DNA of 64,000 nt, taken from contig MCFH01000001.1 in NCBI GenBank assembly GCA_002104945.1, forward strand, positions 1,887,001 through 1,951,000. Reading direction: 5' to 3'. This DNA comes from Piromyces finnis (Eukaryota > Neocallimastigomycota > Neocallimastigomycetes > Neocallimastigales > Neocallimastigaceae). The first letter of the stretch is position 1; every line of letters starts with the position of its first letter. The notes under the pieces were generated by a model. It was not told the DNA's origin. It did not search any database and saw nothing but the letters and a program-made list of their open reading frames with translations. The position numbers and the translations under genes are program-made. This document shows positions 44,427 to 57,356 of the stretch, in pieces.

Positions 44427-47400
44427 ATGCCAGTTACATTTGCTCTTCGTTTATCTGATGATGGTTCTCCAAACGGTAGAGAAAAGGTAAAATAATTGAT
44501 GCCTTAAATACTCAATTTTTGTTTATAAATAATATATAAACTCTTCAATATTAATTATATATACGTATATTTAATTTTTTATTAATAGTTTGTAAGATTA
44601 CCACCACCAACCAAAACCACTCCATATACTATTCGTTTTACTTTAACAGCAGGTTGCTCATCGTTACATCATGCCGTTTTAAAGACAAATTACCCAAATG
44701 AAGGGTAAATATATATATTCATTTAATAATATAATTATTAATTGATATTTATAAAAGAAAATCTTTCTAAAATAATGCTAATACTAATAATATATATAAT
44801 ATATATACACTGAATGGTAAAATAATAGAGAAGAATTCGTAAGAGATACTTTTAACTCAAAACCGTAAATTGGATTTACTATTAATTATATTTTTTATAT
44901 CATAATAAATAATCGAAATATAATAGAATTACAAATTTATATATCAATTTGCTTCTTATTATTTTCATTTATAATATTTTGATTTTCATAATAGATTCAT
45001 ATATGATACCGTTTCGGATGGATATTGCGAATTCCCTATTACAAAACCTGGTGTTTATGATTACTATGTAGAATACCAAGATATAAAAAAAAATATTTGC
45101 CGTTCAGCTTTAACTGGAACATTTTTAGTTGATCCAAGATTGTATATCCGTAGTGCATCAGACCCAAACAAAACAGTTATCACTCCATTAGATGGTATTG
45201 TTATTCAAACTGTAATTCCAAAATGGCTTCCTGTTATTACAAAATGGCTTCCATACTTTAAAGTTAGTGCTGATACTGGTTATAATATGGTACATTTCGT
45301 TCCATTACAAAAACGTGGATCTTCCAATTCTCCATATTCTATTTATGACCAATTATCCATTGATGATGATGTTTTCGATATTAAATGCTCAGAACATGTT
45401 AAGAGAAAAATGTTAAAGCAAGTTTTAGAAATTATGAGAACAGATTTAGGAATTCTAAGTGTTACTGATGTTGTTTGGAATCATACAGCTCATAACAGTG
45501 AATGGCTTCAAGAACATCCAGAAGCAGGTAACTTTAATATATAACTTAAATACTGATATTCTAATAATTGATTAATTTCCTAACAAAATATTTTTTAAAT
45601 ATAATTTATAAAATATTAATAATTTTTTTATATTTATAATGATAAATTATAATAAGGTTATAATTTGGTTAATTCTCCACATTTAAGACCAGCATATGAA
45701 TTAGATAAATCACTTATTGATTTTTCAGAAGACATTACTAACGTTTATGGAAAGAGTGATATTATGAAAGATGAACATGATTTAAATGAAATTGTTCAAT
45801 GTTATCAGACTAAGGTATTCCCAAAACTTCGCTTATGGGAATACTTTGTAATGGATACTAAATCTTTGCTTGATCAATTTAGAGAAACCATTGCTAAATC
45901 TACTGTAGATCAAATTAAGAGTATGTATCAAGATGTAAATATTGCTGCAATGCCATTAAAAGATCGTGCTAATTTATTAAAGAATGATGCATTATATTCT
46001 ATTGGAAATGGTGTACGTTTCCCAAAGAAAATAAAAACAGCTATTGCTATTGATTTCATCTACCAATTATGTAAAGCACAAAATATTGATTATAGTAATA
46101 TTAATTTCATGTGCAGAGAATATGAAAAAATCTTAAATGAAATTAATATGGAATTCTATAGAACATATGATGAAGATGTAGCAGTTATTTTCCAAAATAT
46201 AGCCAATCGTGCTAGATATTTACGTTTAGCTGGTCATGGACCAAGACTTGGCCGTATTTGCAGAGAAATGCCACTTGTTGATGTTTGCTTTACTGTTTTA
46301 CCATTAAATGATGTTACTAAGAAGCATCATCCAGATTCCCTTGTTTTAGCTAATAATGGTTGGATTTGGAATGCTGATCCATTATTAGATTTTGCTGGTC
46401 CAAATTCCAGTGCATATTTACGTCGTGAAGTTATTGCATGGGGTGATTGTGTCAAGCTTAGATATGGCCAAAAAAGAGACGATAACCCATGGTTATGGGA
46501 CCATATGGCTGAATACACTAGAACTATGGCAAAATTGTTCCATGGTTTCCGTATTGATAACTGTCACTCTACTCCAATTCATCTTGCCCAATATTTATTA
46601 GATGTAGGTAGAAGAGAAAGACCAGATTTATATGTAATTGCTGAATTATTTACAGGTTCAGAAGAAAAAGATATTCTTTATGTTTCTAAGTTAGGTATTA
46701 ATTCTTTAATTCGTGAAGCTATGAATGCCTGGGATTCCTTTGAATTAAGTAGACTTGCTCACCGTCATGGTGGTCAACCTGCTGGTAATTTTTTTTTTTT
46801 TTTAATAAAAAGAAATAAAAATTAAAAATATAAATTAAAGCAAATTATTTATATTATAATATAAATTTAAAAATTTTATTTTAACTTTTTCTTATTATTT
46901 CAAAAGGTTCATTCAGTATAGATTCTAATTACTTCCCACACGACTTACTTGGTGAAACTGATGCAATTAAAAACAAGGTTGTTATTGATCTTAAGGGTGC
47001 TACACCTCATGCTTTATTCATGGATTGTACACATGATAATGAAACTCCATACCAAAAGCGTACTGCTGAAGATACTTTATCAAATGCTGCTGTTGTTTGT
47101 ATGAGTAATTGTGCTTGTGGTAGTGTTAGAGGCTATGATGAAATTGTTCCAGAATTACTTAATGTTGTTACTGAAAAGAGAAAATATAGAATTCCAGATA
47201 TGGAGGATGGTATTATTCCAGGTAATATAAAAATTAATATTAATTTATTTATTAAAATAATTATAAAATTTATAGTAAAATAACATAGATAAATATTATG
47301 ATAATATTGTTAAAACAAAATTAAAAATAAAACTGTTTTCAATATAAATTATAAATTATATAGCAAAGAGTATTTTACAAAAATTACACACTCAACTTGC

Positions 47401-50400
47401 TCAAGAAGGATACTCTGAAGTTCATGTACATCATGAAACTAACGTATGTATTTTAATGTTACATTTTTATTTTATTTAATATACATTTATTTACTATGAA
47501 TTTAATTATACATATTAACTATTTGATTTAATGTATTTAAATTATTAATACACATAAAATAATGTTTTTTTTTAAAAGTTTATTTCTATTCACAGAAAGC
47601 ATCCAATTAACCATGATGGTTATTTAGCTATAATAAGAACAGCATACCGTGGAGACGGTGATGGAGGTAAATATTTTTTTTAATAGTTAAATTATTAAAG
47701 TTAATTAAAAGATTGTAATAATAATAAAAAAAGGAACAATAATAGTATAGTCAGTCAAAATTGATATGAAAATATAATTGGCTTTAAAAATATCCAAATG
47801 AAATCGATAAAAAAGGAAAAAATAAATAATGAAACAATAAATAATTTAATTTATACAGATAAATCAAATACAGAAAAAATAAATATTAATAGTTGTTTAT
47901 ACATTATTAATTTAAAACAACAAAACATTGAAGCCAAAAAAAGTTTAAAGTTTATATTTTTATAATTAATATAATACATATGAAATTTAAATATTCAAAA
48001 AGACACTTTAAAAAGAAATTTTAATTATTAATTAAAATCAAATAATGTCAAATTAAGGAAATTTATTGTATATGGAAATAATCCATTTTATATATTATAA
48101 TAAATAATTTTAATTTAGTCAATATATATTAATTAATTTGACTATATTAAAAAAATAAAGTTTAAATAATAAACTTAAAACTAAATTAAAATATCAATTT
48201 AAATATTATTTTATTAACTCCGCTAATACAATAGACCATGAACCAATCAATTTACGTCAAACTGCTGTAATGTTAATGGAAAGTGCAAGACTTACTGTAT
48301 ACGCTTCCTATCCAAATCAAGCTAATTTACAACCATTCCCAAATCAAGGAAATTCTTCAGTTCATCAAAATTCTAATCAATTATATTCAAAGATACGTAA
48401 TATTGATCAATCAAAGAATTCAGAACTTATTACAGGTCTTCCAAGTATATTAGAATTCAGTACTAAAGAAACTAAACTTTGTACAATATTAGAAGCTAAA
48501 GATCACGACTCAAATAAGGTTACATTTATTGTAGTTAAGCCGGAAGAATTTAAGAACGGTAGTGTAGTATTATTTAGAACCTGGGTTTTAGGAAACGGTA
48601 TTAATCCAAGACAATCAATGGGTGAATCACCATACAGAAGAACATTCGGAGAACGTGAACAACGTTTATTAGAACTTCGTAAGTTAATGGCAATTGAAGA
48701 AAGAAGTGATGCTGCTTCAATGCTTGTTAGACTTGGTATAGATTTCATGAGTAGTGGTGCAAAATCATGGATTGAAAAAGATATTAAATGGCCACCAGGT
48801 CTTTTAGAAGCAGTTAATGATTTAGATGCAATTGATTTAAATGTTGTGTTATATAGAAGTGGTCCGGAAGAATTTGATACTATTGGTAAGGAGTCTAAAT
48901 AATTAAAATCTTTTAAATTTATTATTTCTATGATTTAAATAAAAAAAATTTATGAAGCAGTTTTTTTTTATTTATTAAATTAGTATAATGAAATATTGTA
49001 ACAACATATGTAAAATGGATGTATAGTTAAAAACAGAAAAACACATATTTAAGAGAAAAGTGGAAAAATTTAATTACATTATTTATATAATCAGTAATCA
49101 CAGTCCAAGTATATTCAAAAATAAACGATAAATAATTAGTTGATATTTAGTATTAAATAGATGCACTATTTTTTTTAATATATATTATTTAACAATATTA
49201 AATAATACAAATATGATCTTATAAGACAATTAAAAAATTTTTTCAGTAGAAATTAACAATAACAATAATAATAACAACAAAACAACAACAATAATAATAA
49301 TATAATTTGATGTTTTTGATAAAATGAAAAAAATTAATTTGTTAATATAAATTAAAAATGATAATTAATGTATTGTATTTTAATTTAAAATAAAAAGGAT
49401 ATGAAATTTATGAAGTTCCAGGTTATGGTGCATTATCATACTGTGGTTTACAAGGTTTCGTATCAGTATTACAACCAATAGCTAGAAATAATGATTTAGG
49501 TCATCCATTATGTGGTAATTTAAGAGAAGGTCCATGGGCTTTAGATTACACTGTTGGTAGATTAGCAAAGTATGTATTAAAATTAATTTAAAATAAATTT
49601 AACATTTGAAAAGTTTATTAAAAATTTGTATTTTTTTTTATTTTACATTATTTTTAATTTTGTAATAAATTAGATATATGGAATATTATCCAAATCTTAA
49701 GAAGATTCACGATTGGTTAAGTGAAAGACTTAACTTAGTTAAGACTTTACCAGCAGATTTAATACCAAAATATTTCGCTATTGTTATGTTCTCTGCATAT
49801 CATGCATGTCGTCATCGTGCTTTATCACTTATGACTAACTTAATTAATAAGGACTTAGCTACTAATCGTATTGATAATAAAAGTGATAACTGTACATCAT
49901 CACTTGAATTATTCACTCATAGTTTAGCTATGGTATCTATTCAACTTTATGGTAGAGTTAAGTCAACTGGTTTATTCCCAAAAGAATACACTTTGAATGT
50001 TCCAGAATCATGTCTTAATGTAAAGGGTAACTTACCAGTTCCATCATTAGCTGCTGGTCTTCCACACTTCTCTACTTGTCACATGCGTTGTTGGGGTAGA
50101 GATATTTTCTTATCTTTAAGAGGTATTTTCATTTTAACTGGTAATTATGATGCTGCTAAAATCCATCTTCTTGCATTCGGTAGTTGTTTAAAGCATGGTT
50201 TAATACCAAACTTATTAGATAGTGGTCGTCGTCCACGTTATAACGCTCGTGATGCTGTATGGTATTATTGTTCAGCTGTTCATCATTATTGTACCGAATC
50301 ACCAGAAGGTTTAGATTTCTTAAAGACTGATGTTTTACGTAGATTTGTTCCACCAAAGAAGTACCGTCGTACCGAAAATGGTAAATGCCCATACACTGAA

Positions 50401-51525
50401 GGTGAAGCTGAAGATAGAGATACTGATGCTTTCATTGAATACACCGATCCAAATTGTTACAAGTACAGATCTTCTATTGCTGAATTATTACATGAAATTT
50501 TAGAACGTCATGCCTGTGGTATTAAATTCCGTGAATGGAATGCTGGTACCAATTTAGATCATGCAATGAAGAGTGAAGGTTTCAACCAAAATATTGAAAC
50601 AGATTTATTCGGTCAAGATGGTAAGGAACCAACCGGTTTTGTTTACGGTGGTAACCGTTGGAATTGTGGTACTTGGATGGATAAAATGGGAGATTCTGAT
50701 CGTGCTGGTACTAAGGGTACTCCATCTACTCCACGTGATGGTTGTGCTATTGAATTAATCGGTATTATAAAGGCTACCCTTAAATGGCTTATTGAAGTTA
50801 ATGAAAATCGTCCAGACTTATACCCATTCACTGAATTTAATGTTAATGGAAAGAAGGTTACATACAAGCAATGGAATGATATGATTCAAAAGAGTTTTGA
50901 AAAGAACTTCTACATTCCAGTTGAAAAACCAGATGATGAACCATTAGAACAAACTAAGAATATTCATAGACGTGGTATTTATAAGGATACTTATAAATCA
51001 TCATTACAATACACTGATTACCAATTCAGACCAAACTTTGCAATTGCTATGGTTGAAGCCCCAGAATTATTCAAACCAGAACATGCTAAACAGTGCTTAA
51101 AGTTAGCAAAGAATATATTAGCAGGTCCTCTTGGTATTAAAACTCTTGATCCAAATGATTGGAATTATCGTGGATATTATGATAATGGTAATGATTCTGA
51201 TGATCCAACTGTTGCACATGGATTCAACTATCACAATGGTCCAGAATGGGTTTGGGTTATGGGTTATTTCCTTAGAGCCTACTTAAAGTTCATGAAAGAT
51301 GATCCAGAAACTATTAATGAAGTTCAAAAGACTATTACTTGTCATAAAGAACATATCTTAGATACTGCTATAAGTCCATTTGCAGGTCTTCCAGAACTTA
51401 CTAATGCTAATGGAAGCGTTTGCCCAGGTAGTTGTCCAACTCAAGCATGGAGTATGGCTACTGTTTTAGAAGCTGTAAATGATTTAGTTTATCTTGTTAA
51501 TGAACGTGGTATATCACCAGTTTAA
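44427..51525 (+). CDS. GDB1: Glycogen debranching enzyme (4-alpha-glucanotransferase / amylo-1,6-glucosidase)
   Basis: Bifunctional cytosolic enzyme that moves maltosyl units and then hydrolyses alpha-1,6 branches of glycogen. Eleven exons: 44427-44486, 44589-44704, 44829-44864, 44995-45527, 45657-46784, 46907-47221, 47364-47443, 47579-47666, 48235-48885, 49398-49569 and 49674-51525. They sum to 5031 bases (1676 residues; animal and yeast forms are about 1530), with consistent phases. Transferase site: GFRIDNCHSTP (nucleophile Asp549), VIAELFTGSEEKD (Glu578), FMDCTHDNETP (Asp664). Glucosidase half: MRCWGRDIFLSLRG, PRYNARDAVWYYCSAVHHYC, GNRWNCGTWMDKMGDSDRAG, PTQAWSMATVLEAVNDLV. Introns 8 (568 bases) and 9 (512) are several times longer than the others. 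Codon choice (GGT, CCA, AAG, CGT) is more selective than in neighbouring genes and suggests strong expression. Confidence 0.97.
47667..48234 (+). other. Long intron with coding-like insert
   Basis: Intron 8 of the debranching enzyme gene. From about 47770 to 47965 one frame stays open for about 65 codons (including IQMKSIKKEKINNETINN) before a stop, which is longer than expected by chance at this composition. It cannot be read through, as stops lie on both sides. Possibly the remnant of an inserted gene. Confidence 0.3.
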
Positions 51526-52291
51526 GTATTAAATTTTTGTAATTGATAATTTTTTTTTTATATATATTTCCTTTTTCCTCTTTTTTTTTTTTTTAATTAT
51601 AAATATTTTGAAGGATTGAAGGAAAAAAATAATAAAAATAACAACTAAATTTTGATAATTAAATATTAAAAAAAATGAGAAAAGAAATTGTGAAATATTG
51701 AGAGAAAAGAATTATTACATATGAACAAGATACCCGCTAAATGGATATATTTTATTATAAATTTAACTATAAATTTATTTTTAATAATTTTTAATTAGAA
51801 AGCGATAGATCAAATATGTATATTTTATATATTTTATAAAAAAAAAAAAAAAAAAAAAAGTGCTATGTAATTACTCAATAAAATATTAATAATTCTAAAC
51901 CTATTTTATTATATAATATTAATAATTAATAAAAAAAAAGATAATATAAAACAAAACAAAACAAAACAAAAAAAAAACTGAATTATTATAATGATTAAAT
52001 TAATATAGTAAAAATTAATGTGTATTAATTATTGAGTGTACAAAAAGGACTAATTTTTTTTTTAATGGAGGAAGGAGTTTTTAACAATAATAATTTATGT
52101 ATACAAAGGATATTATTATAATTTTTTTAGTATTGGAGAAAATTATTGGAAAAATAGTAGCCTCAATAATGGAAGTAAAGTCTTTAAAAATACAATAATA
52201 AAAGGGAATGGAAAGAACTTTACAAGTATCAAATTATTTTTACTTGTTATTTATTATATCAATATGTATTATCACCTAATATTATGTAATA

Positions 52292-52350
52292 TTAAATTAA
52301 TAATAAAGTTTAAAATATTTGATGCAGTTAAAAAAAAAAAAAAAAAAAAA
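52292..52350. repeat. A-tailed direct repeat, left copy
   Basis: About 38 bases (TTAAATTAATAATAAAG..TTTGATGCAGTT) followed by about 22 A residues. It matches 52741-52802 apart from one inserted A and two changed bases (GCAG against GTCG). Confidence 0.75.
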
Positions 52351-52640
52351 TCAAATTCAATCGGGAAGTTACGAAGGAATGCCATTCTTGACGGTAATAG
52401 CGGAACTTTTAACCAAAATCATGCCTTTTATTATATTGGTCAGTAATGACCAATGTTTAAAAGGTTTGAAGCAACATCCAAGAGCGTCAATGCTGAAGAA
52501 ACAATAAGAGAGGCCAGCGCAACCAATGTAGATCATAGTATCATAGTTTTGTCCCATAACAAAGTTTTAATATTTGACTTGAAGTCCATTGGAAGTCAAA
52601 TACAATTATTATACTTTAGTATAATAGTAGCTTTCTTACT
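52351..52640. other. Base-richer island with three inverted repeats
   Basis: About 290 bases with visibly more G and C than the surroundings, lying after the left A-tailed repeat and about 100 bases before the right one. Frames on both strands look partly protein-like (plus: EGMPFLTVIAELLTKIMPF; minus: NYDTMIYIGCAGLSY), but each is under 65 codons and none is recognised. Inverted repeats: ATTGGTCA/TGACCAAT (52435-52454), TTTGACTT/AAGTCAAA (about 52573-52600), and TATTATACT/AGTATAATA (about 52606-52626). A broken transferred gene, a retroposed fragment or a structured RNA are all possible. Confidence 0.35.
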
Positions 52641-52740
52641 TTAATTAAAATTACTAGAATAACATACCCAATTTTTATTCATTTATGCTTATTTAAACAT
52701 ATTTAATTTTTATTTTTATTTTTAATTTTGTTTTTTATAA

Positions 52741-52802
52741 TTAAATTAATAATAAAGTTTAAAAATATTTGATGTCGTTAAAAAAAAAAAAAAAAAAAAA
52801 AA
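52741..52802. repeat. A-tailed direct repeat, right copy
   Basis: Second copy of the 52292-52350 repeat, also ending in about 22 A residues, in the same orientation. Confidence 0.75.
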
Positions 52803-53134
52803 CATTTTTAATGTTCTGTAGACAGGTCCAATTTTAATTTTAAATGTAATATATATATTTCGGCAAAGGTTAATATTTAAATAAGCAAACAAACAAAAGC
52901 AAAAAATAAAAATTAAAAATTATGTTACTAATTAATCTAGTTAATTTATTTTTATATTTTTTATTTTAAATTTTCATTTTAATAAATTATTTATAAGAAA
53001 CTCTTTTATAATTAATACTAATGTTTCTTTATATAATAATACTAAAATACTTATAAAATGATTAATGTTATTATCATTATTACTTTATCTACTTTATTAA
53101 TACAATTATTTTATTATTTATTATTTATTATTAA

Positions 53135-53166
<32 letters not shown>

Positions 53167-53313
53167 GTTTATTATTATTATTATTTTATTTCTTATTTCT
53201 TATTAATTTCCTTTTTTTTTTTTTTTTTTAAAAAAAAAAACTTTTATATAAAAGAATTAAAAAAGAAAAGAAAAATAAAAAGAGGAATAAATAATAATTA
53301 TAATTATAATTAT

Positions 53314-53348
<35 letters not shown>

Positions 53349-53418
53349 TGTATACTATATAATAAAAAGTTTCTAAAATTCTTTTTTTTTATTTTTACTA
53401 AATCTATTAGTATTTGCC

Positions 53419-56351
53419 TTAGTATAAATTAGTTCCCTTATGTTTTAAATATTTTGTTTTATTATTAAAAGTAATTTCAATAACAGATGGATTTTGCATC
53501 CATGGTTCACCATCAACTTGAACAGCCATTTTCTTATGTATTGTTAATTTTAATGATTCTTTAACGACACCTAAAACTGCTGGTGTAATAACACCTGCCA
53601 ATGATATACCAGCATGTAATGCGGAAAAGACACCAACAACTTCTAATTGATGATCATTACATGAATAATCTGGATAATCTTGACTATTAAAAGCATTTTT
53701 AATTAATGGCAATATACCGCTGTCACCATCACCTTCTTTTTGGAAGAATTTTGAACCTCCACCGTAACTATTTATATTCATAATAATAATACCTGAGAGA
53801 TTATTTACGTCAATTTGTTTTCCATCTAATTCAAGTTCGACAACATCATCAAAACTGCTAAAATCATTTGTTTTTATACTACTTTGGATTGATTTCTTAT
53901 CATTAATACTTAAAGAATCTGAATCTACAGTAACAGCATCACTAATTTCTTTATTCTTATATTTTTGTGAAGTGCTATTATTACCCTTGCCTTTCTTTGA
54001 TTTTCTCCTTGATTTTGAATTACTAGCAATTGATATTTTGTCATCGTTATTTCCATTATTTGTAGTATTATCAGAAATAAAGGAATAATTATCTTCACTA
54101 TTTTCAGGATTAAGATTTAATAAAGTGTCACTGTTATTTAATATCTTTTTTGATTCATTTGAATAATTGTCACTATCATTATTCTTATGTCTGAATAGAC
54201 CTACAATATGTCCAGCAGCATTATTATAAATACTCTTAAAGTATTCTACACCACCAAGAGAGAAATACCATATTTTATTAACGACTCTGCTTTTGAATAA
54301 TGATGGGTGTTCTTTTCTTGTAGTGTGGAAGGCGTAGGCAATGTTAGCATCAGAACCAATACTGAAATAATTATTCATGATAATAGTTTTTGGTCCTTGT
54401 TTAAGTTTTAATTTTTGTAAGAAACTCTTATCTGGAATAACTTCAACTTTCCATCTATCCATTTCAATTACTTCAGAATCAAAAGTTAAATCTCTAAATA
54501 ATTTAATTGCATTCTCACCTTCATAACCACCGCCCCAACCTAAAACTCTTGATAAATCATTTCCTGTACCTAATGGAATAACACCAATTGGTGGTACTTC
54601 ATCTCTAGTTAGTAATTTTTCCTTTAAAAACTTATCAAAAATGGAATTCATCCAACTAACTGTACCATCACCACCACAAGCAATAATTCTACAGTTTGAA
54701 TAGCACTTTATAAATGACAAAATAACTTCTTCTGGATTATCATATGTAATATCACAAATTTGCACTGGATTTAGTAATGAATACATTTCTCTTGTTATAT
54801 TTGTGGCACCTTCACCAGATTTTGGATTAATTACACAAATTAATGGTCTTTTAGTAATCAAATCATCACCTTCTAATGCTGATATATTATATTTTGGAAC
54901 AACTTCATCACGTGTCTTCTTTTTTCTATTACATAAAGATATATAATGAGGTGGCATAACAATTTCAGGTATAATACTTAAATAACATTGATTAGAATAT
55001 TTTTCTATACATTTCTTGTGTACACATATTTGACACCTTTATATTTTAATTTTTTTTATTTCCAGATTATTGATTTTATATATTTTTAATATTATATTTA
55101 AAAAAGTGGAAATTTAGTCATTATTTATTAATAAAGATTACTAATTTATAAATAAATTATATATATTACCAGACACAATGATAATCGAAATCAAATGGTC
55201 CATTTGAAATACGCTTATTACATACTTGACAGAAATATGGTGATTGGGTTTTGTATTTGACCCATTGATGATTATATTTTCCTGTTTCACTATCCTTTAA
55301 AATACTTGAGTATGGGTCATATACTTCACCAAAATCGTCATATGAAGAAGGTTCGGCTACTAAGTTCTCTCCTCTCTTATTTATACTATAATAACTAGAA
55401 CCCTTTAATAAAACTGATCTATTAGAAATAGTCTTATCTAATTCAGTTTTATTTACTTCTTCATTTGGATAAACAACAGATTCTTCTCTTTGTGGATGTT
55501 TTAAAACTTCTTTTAATAATTCTTCTTCTTTCTTTGACATTTCTCTAATTAATTTATTTTTATTTTTTGATAGCTTTCTCTCAGCAACTAATGGTGTTTT
55601 TACTATGTTTGTAGCATATTCATTATCTTCAATAATTTTATCAAGTGATGTACTACCTCTTTTTTTAAGGCTATTATCAATATTACTATTATCGACTATA
55701 TTTTCTTTTATTTCTACAATATTTTCATTTCTATTTTGATTATTCTCTATATTTCCAAGTTTTATTTCAGTTTTTGTATTTCTTTTACTTGTTTTTGAAA
55801 TCCAACTACTTCCTATTTACATTATTTTTTTTAATTATATAAGACACAAAAAATTTAATTAAATTTATTTTTAAATGTAATTTTTATTTTTAAAATTTAT
55901 ATTATTCCTAACCTCTTTTTATTAATCCTTTTTGATACCATTTTGCATTACTACTATTACTTATGTATGAATCTACCTTAGGTAAATTTGGGCTAATATA
56001 ACAACCACATTTACAATCTAGAGCATCAACCTCTTTAAGATGATCAAGATGACATGTTCTCTGACAAATACTACAAATAAGACCTTGAACAATAATTATA
56101 TTACAATGATTGCAAAATGTAGCATTATCAGTAAAAGAGTTAAGCTCCCAACGATGTTCTATTTTTTTTGGAATTTTATCTCTTTTAAGTTTCTTCATCC
56201 ATTTTGGGAAACGTTTTTTTGTTATTCGTACATTAAAATAATAAATTAAGTATAAAATAATAGCTATTATTAATGGAAATAATATAAATGATTTTAAAAC
56301 ATGGATAAGAGAATCCTTTGTAAAATATATAGACAATACACTATTATTCAT
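53419..56351 (-). CDS. Diacylglycerol kinase with N-terminal membrane anchor and two C1 domains
   Basis: Phosphorylates diacylglycerol to phosphatidic acid. Three exons (56351-55913, 55812-55170, 55036-53419) total 2700 bases, 899 residues. Residues ~20-40 form a hydrophobic membrane segment (ILFPLIIAIILYLIYYF) with a basic stretch after it. C1 domain A is at ~66-113 (HRWELNSFTDNATFCNHC). A Lys/Asn/Glu-rich spacer follows, then C1 domain B at ~328-378 (FCQVCNKRISNGPFDFDYHC, whose last Cys cluster comes from exon 3). The catalytic domain has ICVINPKSGEG (~425), the nucleotide-binding ACGGDGTVSW (~480-488), and VIPLGTGNDLSRVLGWGGG. An Asn/Ser/Lys-rich insertion splits the accessory half, which resumes with the motif GGGSKFFQKEGDGDSG. 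Membrane anchor plus two C1 domains and no EF hands resembles DGK-epsilon (type III). Confidence 0.93.
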
Positions 56352-57356
56352 TTTATCAATAATAATAGTATAACTTTAAAAATTTATTTCGTTTTATTTT
56401 TGATGTTATTATTAATATGTATTATATTATAATAAATTATTATTGTTGTTATTATTATTATTATTATTCAAATCTATTTAATATTTAATATATATAAAAT
56501 TCATAATTTGAATTATTTTTTTTATTTATTTTTTGACTTTTTAATTTTTTAGAAAAAAAAAAAAAAAAAAAAAAAACAATTATTCTACATTGCATAATTA
56601 AATAAAAATGTAATAGTGGATGAATATTTAAATTTATAATTATATATATAATAAATAAATTATTATTATATACTTTTTATTATTGAAAGGAAATAATAAT
56701 TATAATTCGTTAATAAAAATAATATATATAATATATATAATTTGTTAATCTCAATAAAAATATTTTTGTGCTAACAAAAGAATATTCAAAAAGTGAAAAT
56801 TATAAATTATTTGCCTTTTCATTTAATAATAAAGTTTTTGAAACATATATAATATATATTGCATATTAAATTATAAAGTACACTTCTTTTTAATTGATTA
56901 AATAAAGAGAATAATTTTATATTAAACTGTACCAATAGGTAGATTAATAATATATTATTTGTAATTATATAATTAAAATTACACTATTATATACTCCCCC
57001 TATCTTCTCCAAATTGTCTTTAAATATATGCATATTCTAATAATTTAGTAATAAATTAAATTGATTATTGAATTATACATATCACGTGATATGACCAATA
57101 AAGGAAGAAAAAAATGTACATTTAAAAAAAAAGAATTCTTTTTTTACTTTATATATTTAATATTGAATTTGAATTATAATAGAATAATATTAATGTTTTT
57201 TTTTTTTTTTTTTTAATAATATCTTTTATGATTTTAAATTATTTTCTAACACTTTGTATGTATTATTTAAATTTTATTATTATAATTCATATATTGTATA
57301 AAATTACTATTTAATATATTTTTTATTATTATTTATAATATTGATAGTAAAATGTC
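56352..57356. other. Intergenic region upstream of diacylglycerol kinase
   Basis: A/T-rich, with no gene seen. A short mixed patch at about 56990-57020 (ACTCCCCCTATCTTCTCC) and the CACGTG palindrome at 57080 are the only notable sequences. Confidence 0.45.
57080..57093. promoter_or_regulatory. Palindromic E-box ATATCACGTGATAT
   Basis: A perfect 14-base palindrome centred on CACGTG, with CCAAT just to its right. CACGTG is the classic site for basic helix-loop-helix regulators. It lies about 730 bases upstream of the kinase start and 260 bases beyond the stop of the next gene, so its target, if any, is the kinase. Confidence 0.3.

Larger units (their letters stand above)
51526..53418. other. 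Convergent intergenic region with repeat-bounded island
   Basis: Between the 3' ends of the debranching enzyme (+) and diacylglycerol kinase (-) genes. It contains two related A-tailed repeats (52292-52350 and 52741-52802), an island of richer composition between them, and opposing (TTA)n and (ATA)n tracts at about 53125-53185 and 53315-53345. No confirmed gene. Confidence 0.5.

Noticed and set aside
53125-53345. Large inverted repeat formed by (TTA)n and (ATA)n tracts
   Set aside because: The complementarity is a consequence of two simple-sequence tracts, with poor matching between them; not evidence for an element.
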